A stretch of 64,000 bases of DNA from assembly GCF_022811845.1 (NCBI RefSeq), contig NZ_CP064266.1, positions 1,364,001 to 1,428,000 on the forward strand, given 5' to 3'. Below the pieces are notes generated by a model that saw nothing but the letters and a program-made list of their open reading frames with translations, was not told the DNA's origin and made no database searches. The translations under genes were made by a program, and so were the position numbers. This document shows positions 9,011 to 17,492 of the stretch, piece after piece (the first letter of the stretch is position 1; each line of letters opens with the position of its first letter). Origin of the DNA: Bacillus pseudomycoides. GTDB taxonomy: Bacteria > Bacillota > Bacilli > Bacillales > Bacillaceae_G.

Positions 9011-9026
9011 TGTTCCACGTGAAACA
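9011..9026. other. parS: parS centromere site (ParB/Spo0J binding)
   Basis: TGTTCCACGTGAAACA is an exact match to the Bacillus 16-bp parS consensus TGTTNCACGTGAAACA. It is the centre of a longer palindrome (9001-9037) with flanking T and A runs, between the convergent pdxK and cstA-ybdD transcription units. Spo0J (ParB) should load here as a CTP-dependent clamp and recruit SMC for origin segregation. Perfect matches arise by chance far less than once per genome. Confidence 0.93.
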
Positions 9027-9033
9027 ACAAAAA

Positions 9034-9062
9034 AAGTAAAAAAGAGCGACGAATCGCTCTTT
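9034..9062 (-). terminator. Terminator of the cstA-ybdD operon
   Basis: Stem AAAGAGCGA / TCGCTCTTT with a U-rich tail on the minus strand, directly beyond the YbdD-like gene and beside parS. Confidence 0.85.
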
Positions 9063-9066
9063 CTCT

Positions 9067-9270
9067 TCAACAGCACCTTGATATTTTTCCACCTTTCGCA
9101 TTGAACCTAGCTTCTTGCGCCTCTGCAAAAAACTGTTTTCGACATAGAATCGGTTCTTCTGGGTGGTGCTGTTTCATATGAGTAACATACGTTTCATAAC
9201 TTGGTACTCCAACAAGCAAACTAATAAATTGCTTTCGCGATTTCCACACCTTCCCCAATTTTTTAAGCAT
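9067..9270 (-). CDS. YbdD/YjiX-family small protein, CstA partner
   Basis: A 67-residue protein ending in GGKISRCC. The pattern VPSYETYVTHMKQHHPEEPILCRKQFFAEAQEAR matches the YbdD/YjiX family (DUF466), nearly always encoded directly after cstA-type genes. The two C-terminal cysteines are a family mark. Function is unproven, but association with the peptide/pyruvate transporter is assumed from conserved linkage. The start at 9270 overlaps the cstA stop by 8 bp and suggests coupling; an ATG at 9291 would add seven residues. Confidence 0.85.
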   Translation of the reverse strand: MLKKLGKVWKSRKQFISLLVGVPSYETYVTHMKQHHPEEPILCRKQFFAEAQEARFNAKGGKISRCC

Positions 9271-11338
9271 AATTTCTCGACTCACTTTCATCTCTCGGAA
9301 TATATGGTGCTTCTTTTAATGGGGTTGCTTTATTTTGCAACACTTTAATCCATATACGAATGGCCGAAATCAGAACTGCTATTACAACTAACATGAAAAT
9401 ACCACAAAGTGCAGCATCGATATAATCATTAAAAATAATTTGCTTCATCTGCGCTACATTTTTGGCCGGTGCTAGTATTTTCCCTTCATCTAAAGCATTT
9501 TGAAATACTTTTGCATGCGATAAAAAGCCAATTTTCGGATTCTCATGGAATAATTTTTGATAGCCTGCTGTCATCGTTACAATGAGCAAACCTACCGTTG
9601 GGATAAGCGTAACCCAAACGTACGCCTTTTTCCCCATTTTAAACAATATCGTCGTTCCAAGTAATAAGGCGATTCCAGCTAGCATTTGGTTAGCAATTCC
9701 AAAGAGAGGCCATAATGTATTAATCCCACCAAGCGGATCAACTACACCTTGGTATAAGAAATACCCCCATCCTAACACACATAAAGTTGTTGCAATAACA
9801 TTAGCCAGTGTAGAATCTGTTTTGGCAAATGGTTTATATACGTGACCTAAAATATCTTGGATCATAAATCGTCCTACACGTGTACCCGCATCAATTGTAG
9901 TTAAAATAAATAGTGCTTCAAATAAAATAGCAAAATGATACCAAAATGCCATCATCGCAGTTCCACCGATTACTTGTGAAAAGATGTAGGCCATTCCAAT
10001 TGCTAATGTTGGTGCGCCACCTGTCCTTGACAATATCGTTTGTTCACCAACGTTTACAGCCAGCTCTTTTAATTCATTTGGTGTAATTGCAAATCCCCAA
10101 GAAGAAATCACTTGCGCTGCTTGCGAGACATCTGTCCCGATAAGAGCTGCTGGACTGTTAATTGCAAAGTACGTTCCTGGTGTTAATACACAAGCCGCAA
10201 TCATTGCCATCGCTGCAACGAACGATTCCATTAACATTGCTCCGTAACCAATTGGCTGGGCATGCCCTTCTCTTTCAATCATCTTCGGCGTAGTACCAGA
10301 AGAAACTAAAGCATGGAATCCTGATACTGCCCCGCAAGCAATTGTAATAAATAAAAACGGAAATAGGTTTCCAGAAAACACAGGGCCTGTTCCATCAATA
10401 AACTTAGACACAGCCGGCATTTGTAAGTTTGGCGCTACAATTAAAATGCCAATTGCTAGCCCAACAATCGTACCAACCTTTAAAAATGTGCTTAAATAAT
10501 CACGCGGAGCAAGGAGCATCCACACTGGCAATGCCGACGCAATAAAACCATATACAATAAGCATAATTGCAATTGTTTCACCACTAAAAGTAAACATACT
10601 TGCAAGCGTAGGATTCTCAGCTACATACTGTCCTCCTACAAGGGATAATAGAAGTAAAATAATACCGATAACCGATCCTTCTCCAACGCGTCCAGGGCGA
10701 ATGTAACGCATATAAACACCCATTAAAATAGCGATTGGAATTGTCGCTGCAATTGTAAACATTCCCCACGGACTACCAACAAGTGCTTTCACAACTACTA
10801 AAGCTAATACTGCTAATAAAATAATCATAATACCTAAAATACCAATCATCGCGATCAATCCTGTTACAGGACCAATCTCATCTTTAATCATTTCACCTAA
10901 TGACTTTCCATTACGTCTCATTGAAGCAAATAAAATAACAAAATCTTGCACTGCCCCAGCAATTACAACTCCAACGATAATCCAAATTGTCCCTGGTAAA
11001 TATCCCATCTGTGCTGCTAAAATTGGTCCTACTAGTGGTCCCGCTCCAGCAATTGCTGCAAAGTGATGTCCAAATAATACCCATTTATTTGTCGGAACAT
11101 AATCCTTTCCATCGTTTAGCGTCTCAGCAGGCGTTTGCCGATTATTATCTAGTTCAAATACTTTTCGTGCAATAAATCTACTATAAAAACGATACGCAAC
11201 CGCATACACAGAAACTGCTGCGACTAATAACCATACAGCATTAATCGTTTCGCCTTGTGATAAAGCAATTACCCCAAATCCAGCTGCTCCTAATGCTGCG
11301 ATTACACCCCAAAGTAAAATTGACTTAAATGTCCTCAC
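9263..11338 (-). CDS. cstA: CstA-family carbon starvation transporter
   Basis: A membrane protein of about 691 residues with 16 or more hydrophobic segments. HHFAAIAGAGPLVGPILAAQMGYLPG (about residues 65-90) and SGFHALVSSGTTPKMI (about 340-356) are typical CstA motifs. Relatives (E. coli CstA, BtsT) are proton-driven pyruvate importers also implicated in peptide uptake. The start is a GTG at 11338 with GGAGGG 7 nt upstream; the TTG six bases earlier is too close to the ribosome site. Transcribed with the downstream ybdD-like gene. A LytTR regulator lies immediately upstream, as with E. coli BtsR-BtsT, so pyruvate-linked control is likely but not shown. Confidence 0.92.
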   Translation of the reverse strand: MRTFKSILLWGVIAALGAAGFGVIALSQGETINAVWLLVAAVSVYAVAYRFYSRFIARKVFELDNNRQTPAETLNDGKDYVPTNKWVLFGHHFAAIAGAGPLVGPILAAQMGYLPGTIWIIVGVVIAGAVQDFVILFASMRRNGKSLGEMIKDEIGPVTGLIAMIGILGIMIILLAVLALVVVKALVGSPWGMFTIAATIPIAILMGVYMRYIRPGRVGEGSVIGIILLLLSLVGGQYVAENPTLASMFTFSGETIAIMLIVYGFIASALPVWMLLAPRDYLSTFLKVGTIVGLAIGILIVAPNLQMPAVSKFIDGTGPVFSGNLFPFLFITIACGAVSGFHALVSSGTTPKMIEREGHAQPIGYGAMLMESFVAAMAMIAACVLTPGTYFAINSPAALIGTDVSQAAQVISSWGFAITPNELKELAVNVGEQTILSRTGGAPTLAIGMAYIFSQVIGGTAMMAFWYHFAILFEALFILTTIDAGTRVGRFMIQDILGHVYKPFAKTDSTLANVIATTLCVLGWGYFLYQGVVDPLGGINTLWPLFGIANQMLAGIALLLGTTILFKMGKKAYVWVTLIPTVGLLIVTMTAGYQKLFHENPKIGFLSHAKVFQNALDEGKILAPAKNVAQMKQIIFNDYIDAALCGIFMLVVIAVLISAIRIWIKVLQNKATPLKEAPYIPRDESESRNYA

Positions 11339-11460
11339 ATACAATCCCTCCTATACTACTTCTTAGATGAGATTGTACTAAATTTTCTGAATATTTTAGT
11401 CAAATCCTCCTTATCATGAAGGATTCTTATGTTAACATGTTGAAATTTACCCACGACTTG

Positions 11461-12177
11461 TCATAGTTCCATTTTATTTCGAAGTCGTTTTACATAATTT
11501 CGACTAACAGGAATCGGCTGCTCATCATACCTTTCCAAATAAAGATTATAAGTTCCATTATAATAAGGCTTTAGTTCCTGAACATACATGACATTTATTA
11601 AATAACTTTTATGAACGCGCAAAAAATCATATGCAGTTAATTTATTTTCCAATTCTTGGAGTGTATATGTTGAAATATACTGATTATTTGTTGTATAGAT
11701 CGAGACAGTTTTATTCTCCTTATTTTTACTTACATATACAATATCCTCTGGGAAAAGATACGTAATTCCTTCATGACTTTCAATCGGAAGTTTGCGCAAA
11801 TGATTTTTTATACTCTTTCCTTTTTCTTGCTCTATTCTATGCAAAAGAAATTGCAAATCTTCAGTACGAAAAGGTCGTAGTAAATAATAAAATGCTTGAA
11901 AACGAAAAGCCATTATAGCCTCTTCGATATTTTCACCAATAAAAATAAACTTTGTATCACTACTTAATTGTTGTAATAAACTAGAGAATTCAAATCCCGT
12001 TCCATCCTTTAATTGTGTGTCTAAAAAAACGAAATCCGGAGTATATTTTTTGGCCACTTGTAAAGATTGCATTCCTGTTTCTGCCTCAAAGCACTCTACA
12101 TTTCCCTTATTTTCTGTAAACGTCTCAATTAATCGATTCCTATTTTCTGTCTCTTCCATGATAAGTAAAATTTTCAT
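11461..12177 (-). CDS. LytTR-family response regulator (CstA-linked, no partner kinase nearby)
   Basis: A 238-residue protein with an N-terminal receiver domain (about 1-115) and a C-terminal LytTR DNA-binding domain (about 140-238, with FLRVHKSYLINV and PISRNYV-like PVSRNYVKRLR). The receiver keeps FLDTQLKDGTGFEF, where the aspartate is the likely phospho-acceptor, but its acidic pocket is MEETEN rather than the usual DD, so phosphorylation may be altered. No histidine kinase lies beside it. ATG 12177 has AGGTGG 8 nt upstream. It sits 122 bp upstream of cstA in the same direction and is the natural candidate activator. Confidence 0.87.
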   Translation of the reverse strand: MKILLIMEETENRNRLIETFTENKGNVECFEAETGMQSLQVAKKYTPDFVFLDTQLKDGTGFEFSSLLQQLSSDTKFIFIGENIEEAIMAFRFQAFYYLLRPFRTEDLQFLLHRIEQEKGKSIKNHLRKLPIESHEGITYLFPEDIVYVSKNKENKTVSIYTTNNQYISTYTLQELENKLTAYDFLRVHKSYLINVMYVQELKPYYNGTYNLYLERYDEQPIPVSRNYVKRLRNKMEL

Positions 12178-12292
12178 CTGCCCAACCACCTAGTTCTTTT
12201 GTCCATATGTCTTGTTTTATACATTCGCTTTAGTAAGAAATAATCCCTTTTTCTATCCATATTTTCTATCTAATATCACTCTTTCTCTTAAT

Positions 12293-12331
12293 AACAAAGG
12301 AAGGAAGTCTTTTCGACCCCCTTCCTTTGTT
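12293..12331 (-). terminator. Terminator of the niaP-like gene
   Basis: Stem AACAAAGGAAG / CTTCCTTTGTT reaching into the stop codon, with a run of T-rich sequence after it on the minus strand. Confidence 0.7.
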
Positions 12332-13529
12332 ATACCAATTCTCGCTGCTTTGTTTCCTGACCAAGCACAACCACTGCAAGCACCCCTATTAAAATGGAAC
12401 TGCAAAAGATTGTAAAGATTAAAGAAAGAGAAGTTTGCGAAGCGACAAGGTATCCTACTAACAACGGACCGAGAATACCACCAATCCGACCAAATGCTGC
12501 AGCCATACCAGCGCCAGTACCGCGAATCACTGTCGGATACTGCTCAGGTGTATATGCATATAGCGCACCCCATGCTCCTAGATTAAAGAAGGACAATAGC
12601 ATTCCTGCTACTAACAATGTCGTAAGCGATTCAGCTACTCCAAAGACGTAAGCACTACATGCTGTGCCAATTAAATACGTAACTAACACAAATTTACGGC
12701 CGAGGCGTTCAATAAACCATGCAGCAGTAAAATACCCTGGCAGCTGTGCCAAAGTCATAATTAACACGTACTGGAAACTTTTTATTAAACTAAATCCTTT
12801 TAACACCATCACACTTGGCAGCCAAAGGAACATACCATAATAAGAAAAGACCACACAGAACCATAAAACCCATAGCATAATTGTTGCTTTTCTGTATTCT
12901 CCAGACCAAACCGCTTTTATATTTGCAATAACAGATTGTTTTTTCTCAACCCTTTCAAACCTTGGTGAATCCGGTAAATTCCATCGTAAATATAGCGCAT
13001 AAAGAGCTGGAATCGCACTTAATACCATCGCTATTTGCCAACCGTAGTTCGGAATGACAAAATAAGAAATTAAAGCTGCAATTAACCAACCACCCGCCCA
13101 AAAACTTTCTAGTAATACAACAATTCTTCCACGTTCATGAGCCTCAACACTTTCAGATACAAGCGTCGAAGCGACTGGTAATTCCCCTCCAAGACCCATA
13201 CCGATTAAAAAACGCAATATGAGAAACATAGTCAATGTTGTTGTTAATGCAGTTAAACCACTACCAATAGAAAATAATAATAACGTTATAATAAAGACCG
13301 ATTTTCTTCCCATCTTATCTGCTAATACCCCAAATACAAGTGCCCCGACAGCCATCCCGATAGAATTGATGCTTCCTATCCAGCCCATCTCTTGACTACT
13401 TAGTCCCCACTCCTTTTGTAGTGCCACGATGACAAATGATAGCATCCCAACATCCATTGCATCAAATAACCACCCCAGCCCCGCTATTCCAAGAAGCTTG
13501 CGTTTTGAAATTTCTTTTACATTCCCCAC
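12330..13529 (-). CDS. niaP: MFS transporter, niacin permease NiaP-like
   Basis: A 399-residue 12-helix major facilitator. LGWLFDAMDVGMLSFVIVALQ, GWIGSINSIGMAVGALVFGVLADKMGRK and the loop RGRIVVLLESFWAGGW closely match the B. subtilis niacin transporter NiaP (YceI). The MFS A-motif (GVLADKMGRK, about residues 63-72) and the ETKQ tail are present. It would import nicotinate for NAD synthesis. The start is a GTG at 13529 with AAGGAGG 7 nt upstream. An inverted-repeat region just upstream (13544-13581) may be the NiaR operator. Substrate is by family resemblance; other aromatic acids are possible. Confidence 0.78.
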   Translation of the reverse strand: MGNVKEISKRKLLGIAGLGWLFDAMDVGMLSFVIVALQKEWGLSSQEMGWIGSINSIGMAVGALVFGVLADKMGRKSVFIITLLLFSIGSGLTALTTTLTMFLILRFLIGMGLGGELPVASTLVSESVEAHERGRIVVLLESFWAGGWLIAALISYFVIPNYGWQIAMVLSAIPALYALYLRWNLPDSPRFERVEKKQSVIANIKAVWSGEYRKATIMLWVLWFCVVFSYYGMFLWLPSVMVLKGFSLIKSFQYVLIMTLAQLPGYFTAAWFIERLGRKFVLVTYLIGTACSAYVFGVAESLTTLLVAGMLLSFFNLGAWGALYAYTPEQYPTVIRGTGAGMAAAFGRIGGILGPLLVGYLVASQTSLSLIFTIFCSSILIGVLAVVVLGQETKQRELV

Positions 13530-13543
13530 AAGAAGTCCTCCTT

Positions 13544-13581
13544 ACACAGGTGTCTTTACACATCATTTTACATGTGTGCAT
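13544..13581 (-). promoter_or_regulatory. Candidate operator for the niacin transporter gene (NiaR-like)
   Basis: Repeated ACA(C/T)NTGT-type elements occur here: ACAGGTGT, TTTACACAT and ACATGTGT, the last two forming an inverted repeat with an 8-nt gap. They lie 15-50 bp upstream of the GTG start, where a repressor would act. NiaR (YrxA) controls niacin transport in bacilli, but I cannot confirm its exact consensus from memory. Confidence 0.35.
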
Positions 13582-13640
13582 TACATAAGTAAAATAATTT
13601 TATCCCTATTCTTACTTAAAGATTCCTTTTTAATCTTCCC

Positions 13641-13773
13641 ATAAAGTGAAACTTCCATCAGTAGGGTTTTACTGATGGTTAGTTGAAACAATCGGGCTTT
13701 TACGGGCAGTTTCTCCCTCGTTTCTCTCCGAATCTTGAGGCGTGGGTCTTACTGCCCTAAATAACGGGGTAAA
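13641..13773 (+). repeat. bcr1 repeat, copy B (diverged)
   Basis: It starts ATAAAGTGAAACTTCCATCAG and contains AGTTGAAACAATCGGGCTTTTACGG-type sequence as in copy A. The right end is decayed (GTAAA in place of ATAAA) and the first hairpin arm is shortened. It lies between niaP and tagA. Confidence 0.8.
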
Positions 13774-13823
13774 ATGAAGCTTCCATTAGTGAAGAATACC
13801 GCATGTTCAATTTTCACAAATAA

Positions 13824-13849
13824 AAAAGTAGCGATATTTCGCTACTTTT
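13824..13849 (-). terminator. Terminator overlapping the tagA stop
   Basis: Stem AAAAGTAGCGA / TCGCTACTTTT whose right arm contains the tagA stop codon, with a U-run following on the minus strand. Confidence 0.8.
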
Positions 13850-14582
13850 TCGAACGCATTACTTCTTTTAGAAATTCAGCTAATACAAGCTGACGACGCC
13901 AACGTGTCGGATTGCTACATAGACGGTAAAACCACTCTAGATAAATAGCTTGAATCCATTTTGGCGCGCGCTTTACTTCCCCTGCCCAAACGTCTAAACT
14001 ACCACCTACACCAACGGCTACCTTCGCTTGCAAGCGATGCTTATTATTTTGAATAAAGTTTTCCTGTCTTGGGAATCCAAGTGCTACAAGTAATAGATCA
14101 GGCTTTGCTTCTTGAATACGAGAAACAATGTCTTCTTCCTCTTCTTGTTTAAAGTAGCCATCTTGTGTCCCTACAATAGATACAGCTGAATATGTTTTGG
14201 TTAAATGATCAGCAGCACCTTTCACAACATGTGGTTTTGCTCCCAGTAAAAAAACAGATACGGATTCATTCCCCTTCGACAACGTCCCAAATAGATCACT
14301 CATTAAATCAAAACCTGCTACACGCTCTTTTAGTGGTGTGCCTAACATGCCGCTTGCTTTTACAACGCCGATACCATCTGGTGTAATTAAATCTGTTTTC
14401 AAAAGTGTTTGATGGAAACTTGGATCTTTTTTCGCACACATTACAATCTCCGGATTTGCCGTTACGACTTGAAATGTATGAGTCTGTTCTAATTCTAACT
14501 GCTTCATGATATATCGAATTGTCTCTTCCATTGTCATCGTAGAGAAAGGAACACCTAAAATATCAACTGTTTGTACTGCCAT
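13842..14582 (-). CDS. tagA: WecG/TagA/CpsF-family glycosyltransferase
   Basis: A 246-residue GT26 enzyme. Family members transfer N-acetylmannosamine (or a related sugar) onto undecaprenyl-PP-GlcNAc at the membrane, starting wall polymer linkage units. The conserved VVTANPEIVM, TPDGIGVVKASGMLG (catalytic aspartate), LGAKP and ALGFPRQENFI segments are all present, and the C-terminal RAPKWIQAIYLEWFYRLCSNPTRWRRQ is the membrane-associating tail. In B. cereus group cells the product is more likely a secondary wall polysaccharide linkage than classical teichoic acid. It starts 14 bp after the GT4 gene stop, so the two form an operon. Confidence 0.9.
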   Translation of the reverse strand: MAVQTVDILGVPFSTMTMEETIRYIMKQLELEQTHTFQVVTANPEIVMCAKKDPSFHQTLLKTDLITPDGIGVVKASGMLGTPLKERVAGFDLMSDLFGTLSKGNESVSVFLLGAKPHVVKGAADHLTKTYSAVSIVGTQDGYFKQEEEEDIVSRIQEAKPDLLLVALGFPRQENFIQNNKHRLQAKVAVGVGGSLDVWAGEVKRAPKWIQAIYLEWFYRLCSNPTRWRRQLVLAEFLKEVMRSKK

Positions 14583-14596
14583 AATTATAATCCTCT

Positions 14597-15700
14597 CTAT
14601 TTCAATAAAAGTTTTTTATATGCTTTATGAGTATCTTCATATAGGTTTCGTAATGAGAAACGAGAAGAAGCATGCTCATACAAACGTTCACCCATCAATG
14701 CTAATTCACCATTCACCCATTTCTTATAGCCTTCCTCTAATGCACTTGCTAATGCATCTGCATCACCAGTCGGCACAATCCATCCATAAGTAGGATCAAT
14801 AATCAGCTGCTCCATATCGCCAACATTTGTTGTAATAGACGTTAAACGTTGATTTGCAGCTTCTAACAGTACTAGCGGGAAGCTTTCACTATAAGAAGTT
14901 AATAAATTAATATGAGCGGATGCATATAATTCTTTTACATCCAAACGGTGACCTAAAAACAGAACTTTATCTTCTAAACTTTTTTGCTTTACTGCCCCTT
15001 TTAACTCTGCTTCAATCGGTCCATCACCGACTAATAATACTTTTATGTTAGGAATCGTGAGTTTTTGTAAGGCATCAAATAAAATATTATGTCCTTTTAC
15101 AGGATGAAGACGAGCTACTTGAATCGCTGTAAATACTCCTTCTTCTATGCCAAATTTATCTTTCATGTTATAGGGTCTTGCTGGAATATCGTCATATTCA
15201 ATCCCGTTATAAACGGTACAAATTTTATCTTTTGGCACACCGAGTGCTACAGTATTTTTCTTAAAACGTTCCGTAATTGCAAAAAACAAATCAACCTTTT
15301 TATAAGAATGTAAATTTAACTTTGTAAAAATCCAACCTTTTAAACCACGCTTCATAAAATCAAGGGTTGGATCACTATGAACAGTTGTTACCCATTTTGC
15401 ACGTATCTTCCTTTTTAGAAGAGAAAGATAAAAGTTCACGCGCGCGCCATGCGTATGTACAATATCAAAGTTTCCTTCATGAATAAACGTACGTATTTGA
15501 GAAAGAATTGATATGTCATAACGAGATGATTGAGAAAAAACGTGCACCTTAATTCCAAGCTCTCTTGCTTCTCTAGCCATTGCACCTTCTTCAAACACAA
15601 GTAGTTCAACTTCATCCTTTGGAAATTGCGACAAAAGTGAAATAATGTGAGTTTTTCCGCCACCTTCTTCTGCTCCAGCATTCATATGCAACACTTTCAT
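14597..15700 (-). CDS. GT4-family glycosyltransferase
   Basis: A 367-residue GT-B fold enzyme. The N-terminus KVLHMNAGAEEGGGKTHI holds the acceptor-side glycine loop, IVHTHGARVN (about residues 79-88) is typical of GT4, and the C-terminal domain has ARLHPVKGHNIL and the nucleotide-sugar binding stretch TSYSESFPLVLLEAANQRLTS with the E-X7-E motif. The sugar is unknown. It precedes tagA by 14 bp and follows the O-antigen-polymerase-like gene across a terminator, suggesting work on the same envelope glycan. Confidence 0.87.
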   Translation of the reverse strand: MKVLHMNAGAEEGGGKTHIISLLSQFPKDEVELLVFEEGAMAREARELGIKVHVFSQSSRYDISILSQIRTFIHEGNFDIVHTHGARVNFYLSLLKRKIRAKWVTTVHSDPTLDFMKRGLKGWIFTKLNLHSYKKVDLFFAITERFKKNTVALGVPKDKICTVYNGIEYDDIPARPYNMKDKFGIEEGVFTAIQVARLHPVKGHNILFDALQKLTIPNIKVLLVGDGPIEAELKGAVKQKSLEDKVLFLGHRLDVKELYASAHINLLTSYSESFPLVLLEAANQRLTSITTNVGDMEQLIIDPTYGWIVPTGDADALASALEEGYKKWVNGELALMGERLYEHASSRFSLRNLYEDTHKAYKKLLLK

Positions 15701-15749
15701 CTCTTTCTTCCTCCATCTTTAAATTCTCTTATCATTTACTATAACAAAA

Positions 15750-15780
15750 AATAAAAGCTAACGTGGCGCTAGCTTTTATT
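15750..15780 (-). terminator. Terminator between polymerase-like gene and GT4 gene
   Basis: Symmetrical hairpin ATAAAAGCTA / TAGCTTTTAT flanked by A and T runs on both sides. It could stop transcription leaving the polymerase-like gene. Confidence 0.7.
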
Positions 15781-15786
15781 TTTCTA

Positions 15787-17148
15787 TCATTCAATTTCTA
15801 AATCAACGATTAAATATGCAAAGATTACAGCAAAATAAATACTTACCCCAGGCGCCGTTAATACATGTCCCGCTATAAATGCGATACCCAATGCTAAACC
15901 TAGTGCGGTTGCTAATAATCCGTATTTGACTGTAAATACATCCTTAAATCTAGTTACTAATACGAGAAGAATTTTCACACCAAAGTATAGAAATGGGATT
16001 AAAAGTAGAGCAAAACCAACAATTCCAAATGTATAGAACCAATCATGGAAGTCTCTTTCAATTAGCTTCGGATTCCCTTTGAAATTACCGGAGTATCCCA
16101 TACCGAATAATTTTTGAGATGTTGGAGCTTCTGCATAGTAATCTTCATACATTTTCTCAAATATCTCACGTCCACTGAAGATCATTGCTTGTGTTTCCTC
16201 TTTTTTCTCTATCTCTTTTTCTTTTGCTATTGCTTTTTCTTTTTCCTCTTGTGTAACAGGAGGTTTATGTTGTTTCTTTTCTTCTTTCTTTTCTTCTGCC
16301 TTTTTCACTTCTTTTTTCTGTTCAAGAAATTGAACGTGAAATCCCATATTTTTTAAAAATGGCGAAAACGGTGTATATGCTAGTGCTCCAGCAAAAACCA
16401 CCGTTGCAAGGATGCCATTTAGCAAATATGACTTCTTATTTCTATCTTTACGCTGTAAAAATGCCTGAACAAAGCACATGAAAACAGCAACAGCCATTGT
16501 ACCAAAAATGGCTCCAACTCCCACCTTCGTACCAACAGCAAATAATGAGAAGATGATTAAAATAGAAGGAATCCAAAAATAGCTTTTCGCTATGCTTGTT
16601 GTTTTTTCAATTGAATACAGAACGACAATTGGGCATGTAACCGCTAAAATAGCCCCTAATTCATTTCCTGCATAGAACCAACCACGTGAACCAAGTTTTA
16701 ACCATTGATAGCTATTATAATCAGTTCCCGTCGCAATCGAAATAACCATTATAATATTGATAATTAATGTTGCATACATAATATAGTTACGCATTTTTGA
16801 ATATGCATTTGCTTTTTCACGTAATGATTTAAACACAAAAATGTAACAAGTAAGCATAATTAATGGGTATAACGATTTTGCTATAAATTTAACTTCTTCG
16901 CCTAGCATAATCGGACTTTTGACAAATTTATTATTTACTAAACCTACAGCAAAAACAATTCCGACTACTATTAAATATATAATATATTTACGATTTTCTT
17001 TTTCTCTTGCTTGAAGCAGAATATAAATTCCACCAAGAGCCATTACAAATAAACGCGTAATAATCCCTATTGTAGTATCAATTTTCAAAACCATGATGCA
17101 AAATGACGTGAGTAAGTCTAAAATTGGTTGTAACATAATAAAAATCAA
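15787..17148 (-). CDS. O-antigen ligase/polymerase-like membrane protein (Wzy/WaaL family)
   Basis: A 453-residue protein with about 11 membrane helices and the large extracytoplasmic loop expected of the O-antigen ligase/polymerase family, which polymerise or attach lipid-linked glycans outside the membrane. That loop (about residues 275-320) is an almost pure lysine/glutamate stretch, unlike the rest, and precedes ETQAMIFSGREIFEKMYEDYYAEAP, likely the catalytic-loop equivalent. The start is uncertain: a TTG at 17148 or ATG at 17136, both with weak ribosome sites. Context with GT4 and tagA points to a surface polysaccharide. Confidence 0.8.
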   Translation of the reverse strand: MIFIMLQPILDLLTSFCIMVLKIDTTIGIITRLFVMALGGIYILLQAREKENRKYIIYLIVVGIVFAVGLVNNKFVKSPIMLGEEVKFIAKSLYPLIMLTCYIFVFKSLREKANAYSKMRNYIMYATLIINIIMVISIATGTDYNSYQWLKLGSRGWFYAGNELGAILAVTCPIVVLYSIEKTTSIAKSYFWIPSILIIFSLFAVGTKVGVGAIFGTMAVAVFMCFVQAFLQRKDRNKKSYLLNGILATVVFAGALAYTPFSPFLKNMGFHVQFLEQKKEVKKAEEKKEEKKQHKPPVTQEEKEKAIAKEKEIEKKEETQAMIFSGREIFEKMYEDYYAEAPTSQKLFGMGYSGNFKGNPKLIERDFHDWFYTFGIVGFALLLIPFLYFGVKILLVLVTRFKDVFTVKYGLLATALGLALGIAFIAGHVLTAPGVSIYFAVIFAYLIVDLEIE

Positions 17149-17492
17149 TAAAAATTTCCAAATTTATTACTTAAATTATTATTTTCTAACATCTTGAACC
17201 CCATAACTATCATAACCTTATCTCACTTTATAACATTTACAATAAATCCTTAACTCGTCTCAAAATTTATTATAACATAATTTTTTAGTTTTTTACTTGA
17301 TATTTTCACTTCCGCTTTATGCAGGTAAAAAGTAACACACCATCCTCTTATATGTTACATATTCCGTACTTTCAAACGCTTTCTTTCCTTATTTTTTCTT
17401 TTTTTCTACATGTAACGAAAAGTAATTGTTATTTCTAAAACTTTAGTGTATATTTTGCTCTGGAACATCTTTAAGAGAAAGGGATTAGAGCC
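17149..17492. other. Divergent intergenic region with one promoter candidate
   Basis: AT-rich 344-bp stretch between the divergent polymerase-like and TRIC genes. Apart from the TRIC promoter at 17426-17454 I see no operator or RNA structure I would support. Confidence 0.5.
17426..17454 (+). promoter_or_regulatory. Sigma-A-like promoter of the TRIC channel gene
   Basis: TTGTTA, 17-nt spacer, TATATT; the predicted start site lies about 32 nt before the ATG at 17493. Confidence 0.5.

Noticed and set aside
16114..16356. Phenylalanine/leucine-rich plus-strand frame
   Set aside because: Antisense product of the K/E-rich insert in the polymerase-like gene; composition artefact.
17361..17380. cre-like TTCAAACGCTTTCT upstream of the TRIC gene
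   Set aside because: At least two mismatches to the cre consensus and poor symmetry.
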